A stretch of 64,000 nt of DNA from positions 169,276 through 233,275 of the forward strand of contig DAIDHP010000004.1 in assembly GCA_027459625.1 (NCBI GenBank). Reading direction: 5' to 3'. Origin of the DNA: Chthonomonadales bacterium. Its GTDB lineage: Bacteria; Armatimonadota; Chthonomonadetes; Chthonomonadales; CAJBBX01. A program made the position numbers and the translations under genes. The notes beneath the pieces were generated by a model. That model had not been told where the DNA came from and made no database searches. It saw only the letters and a list, made by a program, of their open reading frames with translations. Shown piece by piece: positions 54,276-63,746 of this stretch; the first letter of the stretch is position 1, and every line of letters starts with the position of its first letter.

Positions 54276-54534
54276 GAATCGCACGTTCGTTCTCCTCCGC
54301 CTCGGCGCATTCCTCCATCTCCTTGAGATAGGTGAATATCTCGTTCGCCTCCTCTTCATCCACGATGCTGAGAGCGAATCCCACATGCGTGATCAGATAA
54401 TCGCCGATCTTCGCTTCCGGGACATAAGCAAGGTTCACTTCCTTGATAATTCCTCCGAAGCTGACCTTGCCCGTTCGCTCCATGGGATCGGTTCCCTCTA
54501 TACTCATTAACTTGCCAGGTATGGCTAGGCACAT
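54268..54534 (-). CDS. hypC: Hydrogenase maturation chaperone HypC
   Basis: The protein has 88 residues from the ATG at 54534. This start, preceded by GGAG, gives the mandatory MCLAIPG N terminus whose Cys2 binds iron; the frame upstream adds five residues and is not used. It also contains [36 protein letters not shown] family segments. It ends in an acidic tail. It pairs with HypD. Confidence 0.95.
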   Translation of the reverse strand: MCLAIPGKLMSIEGTDPMERTGKVSFGGIIKEVNLAYVPEAKIGDYLITHVGFALSIVDEEEANEIFTYLKEMEECAEAEENERAIHG

Positions 54535-54538
54535 TTTT

Positions 54539-56926
54539 TTATTCTCCATTCCTCTTCATAAGGCGTGTGTCCGAGTCCATTCCGGCGGCTAAATGCCCGA
54601 GAGACAACCCCCCGTCATTGGGGGGATATCGTTGATGCCAGTATGGACGGAACCCCTCATTTTCCAGCAGTTGGACGGTGCGCTCAAGCAATACTCCGTT
54701 CTGGAAACACCCACCACTTAATACAATTTTGCTTAGCGACGCTCTGCGAGCTATCTCCAAAATGATCAGCGCCAGAGTATTATGAAAACGCAGCGATATC
54801 TCACCGATATCGACTTTATTCTTGTAATCCTCAAGTACGCCTCTGACCATATCCTCCCAGTCGACGATATCCTCTTGATCGGAGGATATCGAGCTGGTGT
54901 TTTCATCATCAGGACGAAATCGAAAAGGGTAGGAATCCTCTGAAAAGGACGGAGAGACGGCGAATTCCAAAGCCATCGCCGCCTGTCCCTCATGGCGAAC
55001 GGTCTGTCTTAAACCTGTCAGGGATGCGATTCCATCGAACAGCCTGCCCATGCTGGAAGTGAGCGGGGAGTTTATCCCTCTCTCCATCATGGTTAGGAGG
55101 TTCGCCCTCTCTTTTTCCTCGAAGGCTTTTATGGAGGGGATATCCGTTCTCGCGGAAACATCCCTCCCGAAAATCTCAAAAAGCAATCCTAATGCGGCTC
55201 TGCGAGGCTCCTTTATCGCCGCATCCCCGCCAGGGAGACGGAATGTTCGCAGGTGCGCTTTGCGCCGCCATCCGTCTTCCGACGCCACAATAAATTCACC
55301 CCCCCATATTGTACCGTCTCCGCCGTATCCCGAGCCATCCCACGCCACTCCGAGAACTGGGGGGGCGAGATCGTTTTCCGCCATGCAGGAGCGAATGTGG
55401 GCGTAATGATGCTGAACGCGAATTTGAGGATATCCCATGGATTCCGCAAACTGAGACGGGAAATAATCCGGATGCGAATCGCGTACAACCATATCCGGTT
55501 CGAGGTTGTATAGCCTCCGGAAATCGGCGATGACCTTTTCAAATGTTTTTGATGCCGCCAGCGTGTCCATGTCGCCGATGTGCTGGCTTAAGAATGCATG
55601 AGGGCCAACATTAACACCGATTGTATTCTTTTGATGTGCTCCTACAGCGATAAGGCGTCTATCCGTGGATTGAGGCAGGATGGCGGGCATAGGAACAAAC
55701 CCTCTCGATCGCCGCAGCATCATTTCCCTGCCAAGAAGAACCCGAACGATGCTGTCGTCCGCATGACGGGAGATGGGGCGATTGTGCACAAAAAAAACGT
55801 CCGCGATGTTTTGAAGTCTATCCAACGCCTCCTTTTCATCGATGCAGATCGGTTCATCGGAGAGATTTCCGCTTGTGGCGACGACAGGGAATCCCAAATC
55901 CTCCATCAGAAGATGATGCAAAGGAGTGTAGGGTAACATCACGCCCAATCTCGGATTTCGGTCATCCTTGGAGACGAACAGGCATGAGGGGTGGGGGATA
56001 GGTTTCATGCCATCGGCTATATTACTCCAGTTTTCCGATCCAAAAAGATGTTTGAGAAGGAGAATTGGAGCTTGAGGGGAGAAAAGGCTTCGCATTTCCG
56101 TGTCGGATATCTCGCAATGAGAGCGGATCAGGTCGATAGTGGGATACATGAGTGCGAAGGGTTTCTCCTCTCTCCTTTTCCTAGATCTCAAAGCTTGAAT
56201 GGCGTCGGGATTACGCGCGTCACACAGCAGTTGGAACCCTCCTAATCCTTTTAGCGCGACAATTTTTCCCTCCTTGATAGCCATGGCGGCATTGAGAAGG
56301 GCGTCATCATGGGAAAAGAGGATTTCGCCTTCCTTGTCCCAAAGTTCCAAATGTGGTCCGCACACCGGGCATGCGTTGGGTTGGGCGTGAAACCTGCGAT
56401 CAAGCGGGTCTTCATACTCCCTTTGGCACTCGTCGCACATTCGGAAAATATTCATAGTGGTGTTTGGGCGATCATAGGGTAGCGATTCAATGATCGTGAA
56501 ACGTGGCCCGCAATGTGTGCAATTGGTGAAAGGGTAACGGTAGCGGCGATTGCTCGGATCGCGAATATCCGAAAGACATATAGGGCATGTGGCTAGGTCC
56601 GGGGAGATGAACGCGGTTTTTCGCCCTTTATCCTCGCTCTCTCGTATCATGAATCTATCATGCCCCGCCGCATCAAGCCAGGTCGGTTCGATGCTCTCGA
56701 TGAAAGCCGGGGAGGGTTTGTCCGATTGCAATCTGTTTAGAAATTCGTGCAGCACGGGCGTATCGCCTTCCACCTCGGTGATAACCCCCTGTGAATTATT
56801 CAACACCCAGCCTGTCAATCCAAGCGATGTTGCAAGTTTGTAGACGAAAGGTCTGAAACCAACTCCTTGGACTGTCCCGTGGATCAGAACACGCAATCGG
56901 CGTTTATCGGCGGAAAAATTCTCCAT
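54539..56926 (-). CDS. hypF: Carbamoyltransferase HypF
   Basis: The enzyme has 795 residues from the ATG at 56926. It has an acylphosphatase domain (VLIHGTVQGVGFRPFVYKLA) and two zinc fingers (CPICLSDI...CTHC and CDECQREY...CPVC). A YrdC-like domain is present (ALKGLGGFQLLCDA...), and a C-terminal Kae1-like carbamoyltransferase has HHYAHIRSCMAEN, GVAWDGSGYG and VLSGGCFQNGVLLERTV. It converts carbamoyl phosphate to a carbamoyl on HypE. No Shine-Dalgarno site is present. It heads the hypFCDE operon; the gene order without hypA/hypB is notable. Confidence 0.96.
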   Translation of the reverse strand: MENFSADKRRLRVLIHGTVQGVGFRPFVYKLATSLGLTGWVLNNSQGVITEVEGDTPVLHEFLNRLQSDKPSPAFIESIEPTWLDAAGHDRFMIRESEDKGRKTAFISPDLATCPICLSDIRDPSNRRYRYPFTNCTHCGPRFTIIESLPYDRPNTTMNIFRMCDECQREYEDPLDRRFHAQPNACPVCGPHLELWDKEGEILFSHDDALLNAAMAIKEGKIVALKGLGGFQLLCDARNPDAIQALRSRKRREEKPFALMYPTIDLIRSHCEISDTEMRSLFSPQAPILLLKHLFGSENWSNIADGMKPIPHPSCLFVSKDDRNPRLGVMLPYTPLHHLLMEDLGFPVVATSGNLSDEPICIDEKEALDRLQNIADVFFVHNRPISRHADDSIVRVLLGREMMLRRSRGFVPMPAILPQSTDRRLIAVGAHQKNTIGVNVGPHAFLSQHIGDMDTLAASKTFEKVIADFRRLYNLEPDMVVRDSHPDYFPSQFAESMGYPQIRVQHHYAHIRSCMAENDLAPPVLGVAWDGSGYGGDGTIWGGEFIVASEDGWRRKAHLRTFRLPGGDAAIKEPRRAALGLLFEIFGRDVSARTDIPSIKAFEEKERANLLTMMERGINSPLTSSMGRLFDGIASLTGLRQTVRHEGQAAMALEFAVSPSFSEDSYPFRFRPDDENTSSISSDQEDIVDWEDMVRGVLEDYKNKVDIGEISLRFHNTLALIILEIARRASLSKIVLSGGCFQNGVLLERTVQLLENEGFRPYWHQRYPPNDGGLSLGHLAAGMDSDTRLMKRNGE

Positions 56927-56933
56927 ACTAAAT

Positions 56934-56939
56934 ATTATA
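56934..56939 (-). promoter_or_regulatory. -10 box TATAAT directly upstream of hypF
   Basis: On the minus strand TATAAT ends 7 bases before the hypF ATG, so transcription would begin at or next to the start codon. No Shine-Dalgarno sequence and no clear -35 are visible. Confidence 0.5.
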
Positions 56940-56944
56940 GCGTA

Positions 56945-56985
56945 ATGAAGGCGTCCGTGCCGAGTATGCATGGACGCCCCTTCAT
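56945..56985. terminator. Hairpin between oxidoreductase and hypF
   Basis: AATGAAGG-CGTCC pairs with GGACG-CCCCTTCATT (two-base bulge). On the minus strand it follows the oxidoreductase stop and is not followed by a T tract; it may still serve as a terminator or block read-through into hypF. Confidence 0.45.
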
Positions 56986-56992
56986 TGGCGGC

Positions 56993-58114
56993 TTACAGAA
57001 GCGGGAATAGCGTTGACAGAGTTTGTGTCATGCCCGTTTGGGCGGAACGATATGCCGCCTCGAATATCTCTATGACATGCCTTGCGTGTTCCGCGGAGAC
57101 GATGCTTGGGATATCCTTCGCAACCCAATCCACCAACTGCATGATATCCTCGAAGATGTGAGCCTCCTCCATCTTTTGATGCTCCCCTTTCACATGGGGT
57201 AGCAGCGCCACATCGCCGCGCCCGGATGCTTCGGCAATCTCGCGTCCTGGATATTGCACAGGTTCGCCGTTGAACAACCCATTGGAATAGGAGCCTTCGG
57301 TCCCGTAGATGTTAGCCGTGCCAAAAGGGGTGAGGGATCCCACCGCGGCGCCGTAAACGAATGCGAAGAGGTTGTTTCCGAAATCCAGCAGGATCATCGT
57401 GTTATCATCCGCGTCGCACTCCACTCTCTCTCCCTTAAACTCACGCTCCTTGATGGCGAGACCGGAAAAAGAGGTTACCCGCTTCGCGGGTCCCAATATA
57501 CCGGTAAGGGCGTGCAAACCATATACGGTCATGTCGTACAAAGGTCCGCCGCCCGGTTTTTTCCAATACCATGCGGGATTGATATTGCCCAAAGGGTCAT
57601 CCCCCTGACGGCATTTTTCGTTTTCATGATACGCTCCGAAGCCCGCGCCGGTCGCAGCCCATGCGATGACTCCGAACTCCCCGTTTATTGCCATCTCCCT
57701 CAACCGCCGATGGATCGGACGCAGCATCTGCCCAGGGGAGGCGACGATCTTCACCATGAATCTCTTTGCCTCCTCGATCAGATGCGTAGCCTCTTCTGAC
57801 GTAACCGTCATGGTTTTATTGAAGTGCACATGCTTGCCGGCGCGAATGGCTTGAAGTCCCTGCTCGTAATGGATGCCTATGGGAGAGCCGAGGGTTACGA
57901 TATCCACTCCATCATCTTTTAGCAACTCCTCGTAACTCTCGTATGCGCGATCAACATGAAACCTTTCCGCTGCCGCCTGAGCCCTCCCCGGAGCGGGATC
58001 GCATACGGCGGCTAGATGAATACGATCCTGAACATCGGGCAGGCTTAGATGCATTAACGCACCTCGAATGCCGATGCTACCCGCGCCGACGACGCCTATT
58101 CCTATCTTGCGCAT
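56993..58114 (-). CDS. Gfo/Idh/MocA-family oxidoreductase
   Basis: The protein has 373 residues from the ATG at 58114, with AAAGGGGA upstream. The Rossmann domain has IGIGVVGAGSIGIRGA, and the substrate domain carries HFNKTMTVTSEEATHLIEEAKRF in place of the usual EKP. Other segments are SPGQMLRPIHRRLREM and YDMTVYGLHALTGILGP. It lacks a signal peptide, so it is cytoplasmic. It likely oxidises a sugar or cyclitol; substrate unknown. It lies in a run of minus-strand genes with an SDR gene upstream. Confidence 0.9.
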   Translation of the reverse strand: MRKIGIGVVGAGSIGIRGALMHLSLPDVQDRIHLAAVCDPAPGRAQAAAERFHVDRAYESYEELLKDDGVDIVTLGSPIGIHYEQGLQAIRAGKHVHFNKTMTVTSEEATHLIEEAKRFMVKIVASPGQMLRPIHRRLREMAINGEFGVIAWAATGAGFGAYHENEKCRQGDDPLGNINPAWYWKKPGGGPLYDMTVYGLHALTGILGPAKRVTSFSGLAIKEREFKGERVECDADDNTMILLDFGNNLFAFVYGAAVGSLTPFGTANIYGTEGSYSNGLFNGEPVQYPGREIAEASGRGDVALLPHVKGEHQKMEEAHIFEDIMQLVDWVAKDIPSIVSAEHARHVIEIFEAAYRSAQTGMTQTLSTLFPLL

Positions 58115-58239
58115 TCGGATTTCCCCTTTCAGATTAAGGTCAGGCATTGAAAAATCGCTTTTCGATTTCGCGCCATGCATCATTGGAGATGCAAGCGCGT
58201 GTGTCGAAATATTTCAATTGCATAAGGGAGGCGCGTAAT

Positions 58240-58995
58240 TCACACGCCCGCTTGAGTGATTCTTCCCCCCGTGACCGGTAGATAAGCGCCGGTCACATAG
58301 GAGGCAAGGTCACTTAGGAGAAACACGCAAGCATTGCCGATCTCATCCGCGGATCCGTGCCGACGCAGCGGGAGCGATTTGCCGAAATCAATGGAGCCTT
58401 TGGATTGGGTGTCCACCTTTTCGTCAGCCATCCATCCAGGCGCAACGATGTTTATCGTGATGTTATCCGGGCCTAACTCGCATGCGATCGATCGGGTAAT
58501 ACCAACCATTGCGCCTTTTCCCGCCATATAAGGTGACCAGTTTGCAGGGGCGAGATTCCATAGCTCAGTGCCGATATTCACTATTCGACCCCCGCCCTGT
58601 TTCTTCATGTGGGGCCTTGCAGCGTTGATGGTGTTCAAAACGGCGATGCATCCGAAATCGAACATGTTCTGATATGCTTCCAATCCGGATTCCGCCAGAG
58701 ACCCATCCTGCCTGCCGCCAATGGCATTATTCACGATTCCGTTCAATTTGCCGTATTCAGCTACGATCGCTTCGATCATATCGCTCACTTCATCCGATTT
58801 TCTCACATCCGCCTTGAATGCTTTCGCCGAACCGCCGTTGTCCATGATCTCTTTCACCACTCGGTTCGCTCTCTCAGCGCTTTGGGAATAGTTTACGGCG
58901 ACGGTGGCGCCGTGCTTGGCGAGAACGCGGCTGATATTCGCTCCAATTCCTCTTCCGCCGCCTGTGACAAGGATGACCTGGTTTTCAAGTAACAC
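58240..58995 (-). CDS. SDR-family oxidoreductase
   Basis: The protein has 251 residues from a GTG at 58995, chosen because AAAGGAGGAG precedes it; upstream residues in the open frame are not SDR-like. The classical SDR motifs are present: TGGGRGIGANISRVLA, NNAIGG region, and YMAGKGAM active site (Tyr-x-x-x-Lys). VAPGWMADEKVD follows and TGAYLPVTGG is near the end. It reduces or oxidises a keto/hydroxy compound with NAD(P); closest to FabG-like reductases but substrate unknown. Confidence 0.92.
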   Translation of the reverse strand: MLLENQVILVTGGGRGIGANISRVLAKHGATVAVNYSQSAERANRVVKEIMDNGGSAKAFKADVRKSDEVSDMIEAIVAEYGKLNGIVNNAIGGRQDGSLAESGLEAYQNMFDFGCIAVLNTINAARPHMKKQGGGRIVNIGTELWNLAPANWSPYMAGKGAMVGITRSIACELGPDNITINIVAPGWMADEKVDTQSKGSIDFGKSLPLRRHGSADEIGNACVFLLSDLASYVTGAYLPVTGGRITQAGV

Positions 58996-59021
58996 TGAAA
59001 CTCCTCCTTTGAAGTTTATAT

Positions 59022-59111
59022 ACAGGTAATTGCAAAATTCGCTTTTCAGGTATTTCGCCGAGCATGAAATGAGCGATATTAGCCTCATTTTCTGAATTTT
59101 GCAATTACCTC
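59022..59111. repeat. Dispersed palindromic repeat, copy A
   Basis: A 90-base element bounded by a perfect 17-base inverted repeat (AGGTAATTGCAAAATTC at 59024-59040 and its complement at 59094-59110). An inner AAATGAG/CTCATTT hairpin is present. It matches the element at 817-907. A partial left end (GTAGTTGCGAAATTC) follows at about 59121. It lies upstream of the SDR gene. Confidence 0.7.
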
Positions 59112-59217
59112 GTATTTAAAGTAGTTGCGAAATTCTCACTTCAAAACTCACATCAAGCATGGAGCGTAATGGGCGATCAAACTGTGAAAAACCGCAAGAG
59201 CATCAAAAAGGCGTGAT

Positions 59218-60087
59218 TTAGCTGTTCACACGCTCCCCCCAGAGGAGACGCTGGTGTATTTTTCGATAAAATCCGCCTTTTTTCAAACGCACTAGTCGAA
59301 CATTGTAGTTCGCTCGTTGGACGAGCACCTTGTCACCCGTATTTAACGAAGTCACGCGGAAACTGTCCGCGACGAAGAGCACCTCTCCCCCGTCGGATTC
59401 AACGCTGAAGTTCACAGTTTCATCCGCAGGTATCACAATAGGGCGAGCGTTGAGAGTATGGGCGCATATGGGAGCCACGATGAACGCTTGAACGGTTGGG
59501 GCGACCAAGGGGCCGCCCGCTGAAAGTGCGTATGCCGTGGAGCCGGTGGGAGTCGCAACGATTACACCGTCCGCGAGATAGTTAGTTAACTTCTCGGCTC
59601 CGAAGGAAGTTGCGAGGTGGAGCATTCTTGAACGCGCACCCTTGTTTACGACGATGTCATTCAATCCGGTGGCTTCAAAGATGGTTTTCCCGTTACGGAT
59701 CACCTCGCCTCGGATCATCATCCTCTCTTCAATCTCGTACCGCCCCATGATGATATTGGGCAGGTTTGTGATCAACTCCTCGGGACTGGCTTCGGATATG
59801 AATCCGAAGCGCCCCAAGTGCACACCGAGTATGGGTATGCCGCGCGGAGCGGCGATATGAGTGGCGGTAAGGATGGTGCCATCCCCACCAAGAGTTATCA
59901 TGAGCTGCATCTCATCCAGGCACGCCTCTTGGCAGGAAATATCATCCATGGAGAGTTTCTTCGCCGCTATCGCATCGATTCGCACCGTGACCCCCAACGC
60001 CCCTAGTTGCTCCACAACATTGGAGGCGAGTTCCAAAGCTTTGGGTTTAGTGCTGTTGGCTATAATCCCCACATGATCAATCAGCAT
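59218..60087 (-). CDS. nadK: NAD kinase
   Basis: The enzyme has 289 residues from the ATG at 60087 (GGAG upstream). The NAD kinase signatures are present: MITLGGDGTILTATHIA with the catalytic GGDG, GVHLGRFGFISEASPEEL, the donor region LNDIVVNKGARSRML, ADGVIVATPTGSTAYALSAGGPLV, and PICAHTLNARPIVIP. It phosphorylates NAD to NADP in the cytoplasm. It is transcribed away from the str operon. Confidence 0.96.
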   Translation of the reverse strand: MLIDHVGIIANSTKPKALELASNVVEQLGALGVTVRIDAIAAKKLSMDDISCQEACLDEMQLMITLGGDGTILTATHIAAPRGIPILGVHLGRFGFISEASPEELITNLPNIIMGRYEIEERMMIRGEVIRNGKTIFEATGLNDIVVNKGARSRMLHLATSFGAEKLTNYLADGVIVATPTGSTAYALSAGGPLVAPTVQAFIVAPICAHTLNARPIVIPADETVNFSVESDGGEVLFVADSFRVTSLNTGDKVLVQRANYNVRLVRLKKGGFYRKIHQRLLWGERVNS

Positions 60088-60248
60088 GGGTTCTGACTCC
60101 ATCCGCGTGATATGAATGACTGTTGATCGAAAGCGATTCACATCCCGTTTTTTGAATAGGATACCTTACTTCGCTTCGGTTCAATGGAAATTCGGACAAG
60201 GGATTACGGGTCTATTTAACGAAATATGAAAAATCTTGGGGTTACAGG

Positions 60249-60278
60249 TTGACATACGTGAAAGGGATAAGATATACT
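60249..60278 (+). promoter_or_regulatory. Strong sigma-70-type promoter of the str operon
   Basis: TTGACA (60249-60254) and TATACT (60273-60278) are separated by 18 bases. Transcription would start near 60285, giving a leader of about 320 bases to rpsL. Confidence 0.85.
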
Positions 60279-60326
60279 ATGCAGGTTTTCGGATGAATTA
60301 ATCAATATCCATTCGATTTCAATTCG

Positions 60327-60443
60327 CTCACACAAGGAGGCTACGCGAGGGGGAATACGATCCCCAAGTGAGTTTCTCAGGGCTTTTATACGTGCCAACA
60401 TCACGTCGTGCCGCCCCTTCCTCTGTGTGAGAAGGGCTTTTTT
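60327..60443 (+). promoter_or_regulatory. Structured, attenuator-like leader RNA
   Basis: A closing helix pairs CTCACACA..GAGG (60327-60340) with CCTCTGTGTGAG (60420-60431). Inside lie three hairpins: GGGG/CCCC (60349-60365), TGAG/CTCA (60369-60379) and CGTG/CACG (60391-60405). The 3' strand of the closing helix is also part of an intrinsic terminator (60415-60436, then TTTTTT), so the two structures exclude each other. The layout is that of a transcription-attenuating riboswitch or r-protein leader. I do not recognise a known class. Confidence 0.5.
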
Positions 60444-60444
60444 A
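60415..60444 (+). terminator. Conditional terminator in str leader
   Basis: CCCTT-C-CTC pairs with GAG-AAGGG around a 5-base loop, followed by CTTTTTTATT. It lies between the promoter and rpsL, so it must be leaky or regulated. Confidence 0.65.
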
Positions 60445-60604
60445 TTGAGCTAATCGCTTCATTCATCAAGCTTCACGGAATACGACAGTCACTTTTCGAA
60501 ATTGAGTGCAAGCGAATGATAAGAGGCGATACGTTGGACTGATACATTTTTGCAATACGCCAAAGGACATGGCGATGTTGCAGGCGAACAACGGAGGATT
60601 ATGT

Positions 60605-60976
60605 ATGCCGACCATTAACCAGTTGGTTAGAAAAGGCCGAATGCGTTTGAACAAAAGGAGCGCCGCGCCCGCCTTGCGCGGAAATCCTTTCAAAAGAGGT
60701 GTCTGTTTGGTGGTGCGCACCGTGCAACCCAAAAAGCCGAATTCCGCATTGCGTAAAATCGCTCGCGTCCGACTAACCAACGGAATGGAAGTGACCGCCT
60801 ACATACCCGGAATTGGGCATAATCTTCAGGAGCACTCCGTGGTCATGATACGTGGCGGTCGCGTGAAGGACTTGCCCGGGGTGCGATATCACATCGTTCG
60901 CGGCACTCTTGACGCCGCTGGAACGAGGGACCGTAAGTCCAGTCGCAGCAAATACGGAACCAAGAGACCCAAGTAG
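60605..60976 (+). CDS. rpsL: 30S ribosomal protein S12
   Basis: This is a 123-residue S12 from the ATG at 60605, with GGAGG just upstream; the longer open frame is leader. It has [12 protein letters not shown] with Lys43 and [13 protein letters not shown], both the wild-type form of the streptomycin-resistance positions, so a sensitive ribosome is predicted. It is the first gene of the str operon, with rpsG 59 bases downstream. Confidence 0.98.
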   Translation: MPTINQLVRKGRMRLNKRSAAPALRGNPFKRGVCLVVRTVQPKKPNSALRKIARVRLTNGMEVTAYIPGIGHNLQEHSVVMIRGGRVKDLPGVRYHIVRGTLDAAGTRDRKSSRSKYGTKRPK

Positions 60977-61023
60977 GGTCCTGTTTGTTGCTTGCAAGAC
61001 ACAACGCGAGGAATTTTCCATAA

Positions 61024-61506
<483 letters not shown>

Positions 61507-61594
61507 GTCAGGCGGCGGCATGTATTCGAGGCGAAAAAGGAATATCCTTTTTCGCTTCGTATTGAACGCTTCCTGAGAGGATTTTGAAAATTAT

Positions 61595-63688
61595 ATGTCA
61601 CGAGAGTATCCATTAAATAAAACCCGTAATATCGGTATCGCAGCGCATATTGATGCGGGAAAGACAACCACAACGGAGAGAATCCTCTACTACACCGGTC
61701 GAACTTACAAGATCGGCGAGGTTCACGAGGGTACCGCCGTTATGGATTACATGGAGCAGGAACAGGAGAGAGGAATCACCATCACCTCCGCCGCAACAAC
61801 CTGCTTCTGGAGAGACCATCGCATCAACATCATCGATACGCCGGGACACGTGGACTTCACCGCCGAAGTAGAGCGATCGATGCGGGTATTGGATGGAGTT
61901 GTCGCCGTATTCTGCGCCGTGGGCGGTGTCCAACCGCAATCCGAAACGGTGTGGCGTCAAGCCAGCAAGTATAGAGTTCCAAGAATCGCCTTCATCAATA
62001 AGATGGACCGAATGGGCGCAAACTTCTTCTCCGTGGTTGAAAAAATGCGTGAAAGAATGGGTGCGAACGCGGTTCCTATTCAGATTCCCATCGGAGCGGA
62101 GGCGGATTTCAGAGGAATTATAGATCTGGTGACCATGCAGGCCTCCATATACCGAGGCGATGATGGCAAGGAGTTTGATATCACCGACATTCCCGATGAG
62201 ATGAAGGATGTCGCGATTGAGTGGCGAGAAAAACTAGTGGAGACGGTAGCTGAGTGCGACGATCATTTGATCGAGAAATACTTGGACGGAGAGAAAATCA
62301 CATCGGATGAGATACGTTACGGTCTGCGAAAAGGAGTTATCGATAACAAGATCATTCCCGTCACTTGCGGATCGGCTTACAAGAACAAAGGTGTGCAACC
62401 TCTCCTGGATGCGGTGGTGGATTATCTGCCATCCCCCGAGGATATCGATGCGGCGATTGGCATTGATCCGAACACTGGCGAAAGAATCACACGCAAGCCT
62501 AATGACGATGAACCGTTCAGCGCTTTGGCATTCAAAATTGTAACGGACCGTTTTGGAACCCTGACGTTCTTTCGCGTCTACTCCGGTTCGCTTCAAAAGG
62601 GACAGGCAGTCTATAATCAGACGAAGCAAAAGAGGGAGCGTATGGGGCGCATTTTGCGCATGCATGCCAACACCCGGGAGGATGTGGATACGGTGTATGC
62701 AGGGGAAATAGCGGCGGCGGTTGGGTTGCAGCTCACCACCACCGGAGATACGCTTTGCGATGAGAACCATCCGATCCTGCTGGAGTCCATACAATTCCGC
62801 GAACCAGTCATCTCGCTTGCAATTGAGCCTAAGACGAAAATCGATCAGGAGAAGATGGGGATCGCGTTGCAAAAGCTCTCATCGGAGGACCCCACGTTTC
62901 GTGCATCCACCGATCCTGAAACCGGACAAACGATTATTTCCGGAGTTGGTGAACTCCACCTTGAAATCATGGTGGATCGAATGAAGCGGGAGTTCTCGGT
63001 CGAGGTGAACCAGGGTGCGCCCCAGGTGGCGTATCGGGAAACCATCTCACGCAAAGCCGTTGCACGCGAACCATATAAAAGGCAAACTGGCGGTCGCGGT
63101 CAATACGGAGATTGCGAGCTTGTGGTTGAGCCTTCGGATCCGGGCAAGGGTTTTGAATTTGTGAACAAGATTGTGGGCGGCGCAATTCCAAAGGAGTATA
63201 TTCCTGCGGTGGAGTCCGGGGTGCGAGAGGCGATGGATACCGGTGTTCTTGCCGGATATCCTTTGGTGGATATTAGGGTGACTGTCGTTGATGGTTCCTT
63301 CCATGAAGTTGACTCCTCGGAAATGGCGTTTAAAATCGCTGGATCCATGACTTTCAAGGCCGCTTGCCGCAAGGCCGCTCCGGTCATCAAGGAGCCGATT
63401 ATGGCGGTTGAGGTTGTCACCCCCGAGCAGTTTATGGGGGATGTCATTGGCGACTTGAACTCTCGCCGCGGCAGAATTGAAGGGATGGAGCCAGGCCCCG
63501 GAGGAATGCAGATTATCAAGGCGCAAGTGCCGTTATCGGAGATGTTCGGTTACGTCACGGCTTTGCGATCCCTTACTCAGGGAAGAGCCGACCCGAATGT
63601 TGAACCCTCGCATTACGAGGAGGTGCCTAGGAATTTGGCTGAGGAAATCATTGCCAAATCTCAAGGCAAGCAGTTGATAAATCGTTAA
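61595..63688 (+). CDS. fusA: Elongation factor G
   Basis: This 697-residue EF-G has GTPase motifs [17 protein letters not shown] and NKMDRMGAN, and domains II to V including [16 protein letters not shown] and [14 protein letters not shown]. It drives ribosomal translocation. The ATG at 61595 follows GAGAGGATTTTG. It lies 88 bases after rpsG. Confidence 0.98.
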   Translation: MSREYPLNKTRNIGIAAHIDAGKTTTTERILYYTGRTYKIGEVHEGTAVMDYMEQEQERGITITSAATTCFWRDHRINIIDTPGHVDFTAEVERSMRVLDGVVAVFCAVGGVQPQSETVWRQASKYRVPRIAFINKMDRMGANFFSVVEKMRERMGANAVPIQIPIGAEADFRGIIDLVTMQASIYRGDDGKEFDITDIPDEMKDVAIEWREKLVETVAECDDHLIEKYLDGEKITSDEIRYGLRKGVIDNKIIPVTCGSAYKNKGVQPLLDAVVDYLPSPEDIDAAIGIDPNTGERITRKPNDDEPFSALAFKIVTDRFGTLTFFRVYSGSLQKGQAVYNQTKQKRERMGRILRMHANTREDVDTVYAGEIAAAVGLQLTTTGDTLCDENHPILLESIQFREPVISLAIEPKTKIDQEKMGIALQKLSSEDPTFRASTDPETGQTIISGVGELHLEIMVDRMKREFSVEVNQGAPQVAYRETISRKAVAREPYKRQTGGRGQYGDCELVVEPSDPGKGFEFVNKIVGGAIPKEYIPAVESGVREAMDTGVLAGYPLVDIRVTVVDGSFHEVDSSEMAFKIAGSMTFKAACRKAAPVIKEPIMAVEVVTPEQFMGDVIGDLNSRRGRIEGMEPGPGGMQIIKAQVPLSEMFGYVTALRSLTQGRADPNVEPSHYEEVPRNLAEEIIAKSQGKQLINR

Positions 63689-63746
63689 ATGGAAGCGACG
63701 CCATGAGCGTCAATAGCAAAAATAAGCCGGTATCGGAGGATTATTA

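Larger units (their letters stand above)
60088..60604. other. Str-operon promoter and leader region
   Basis: These 517 bases separate nadK and rpsL. They hold the promoter at 60249, a structured leader (60327-60443) with a terminator-like hairpin, and a further 160 bases to rpsL without a visible gene. Confidence 0.6.
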
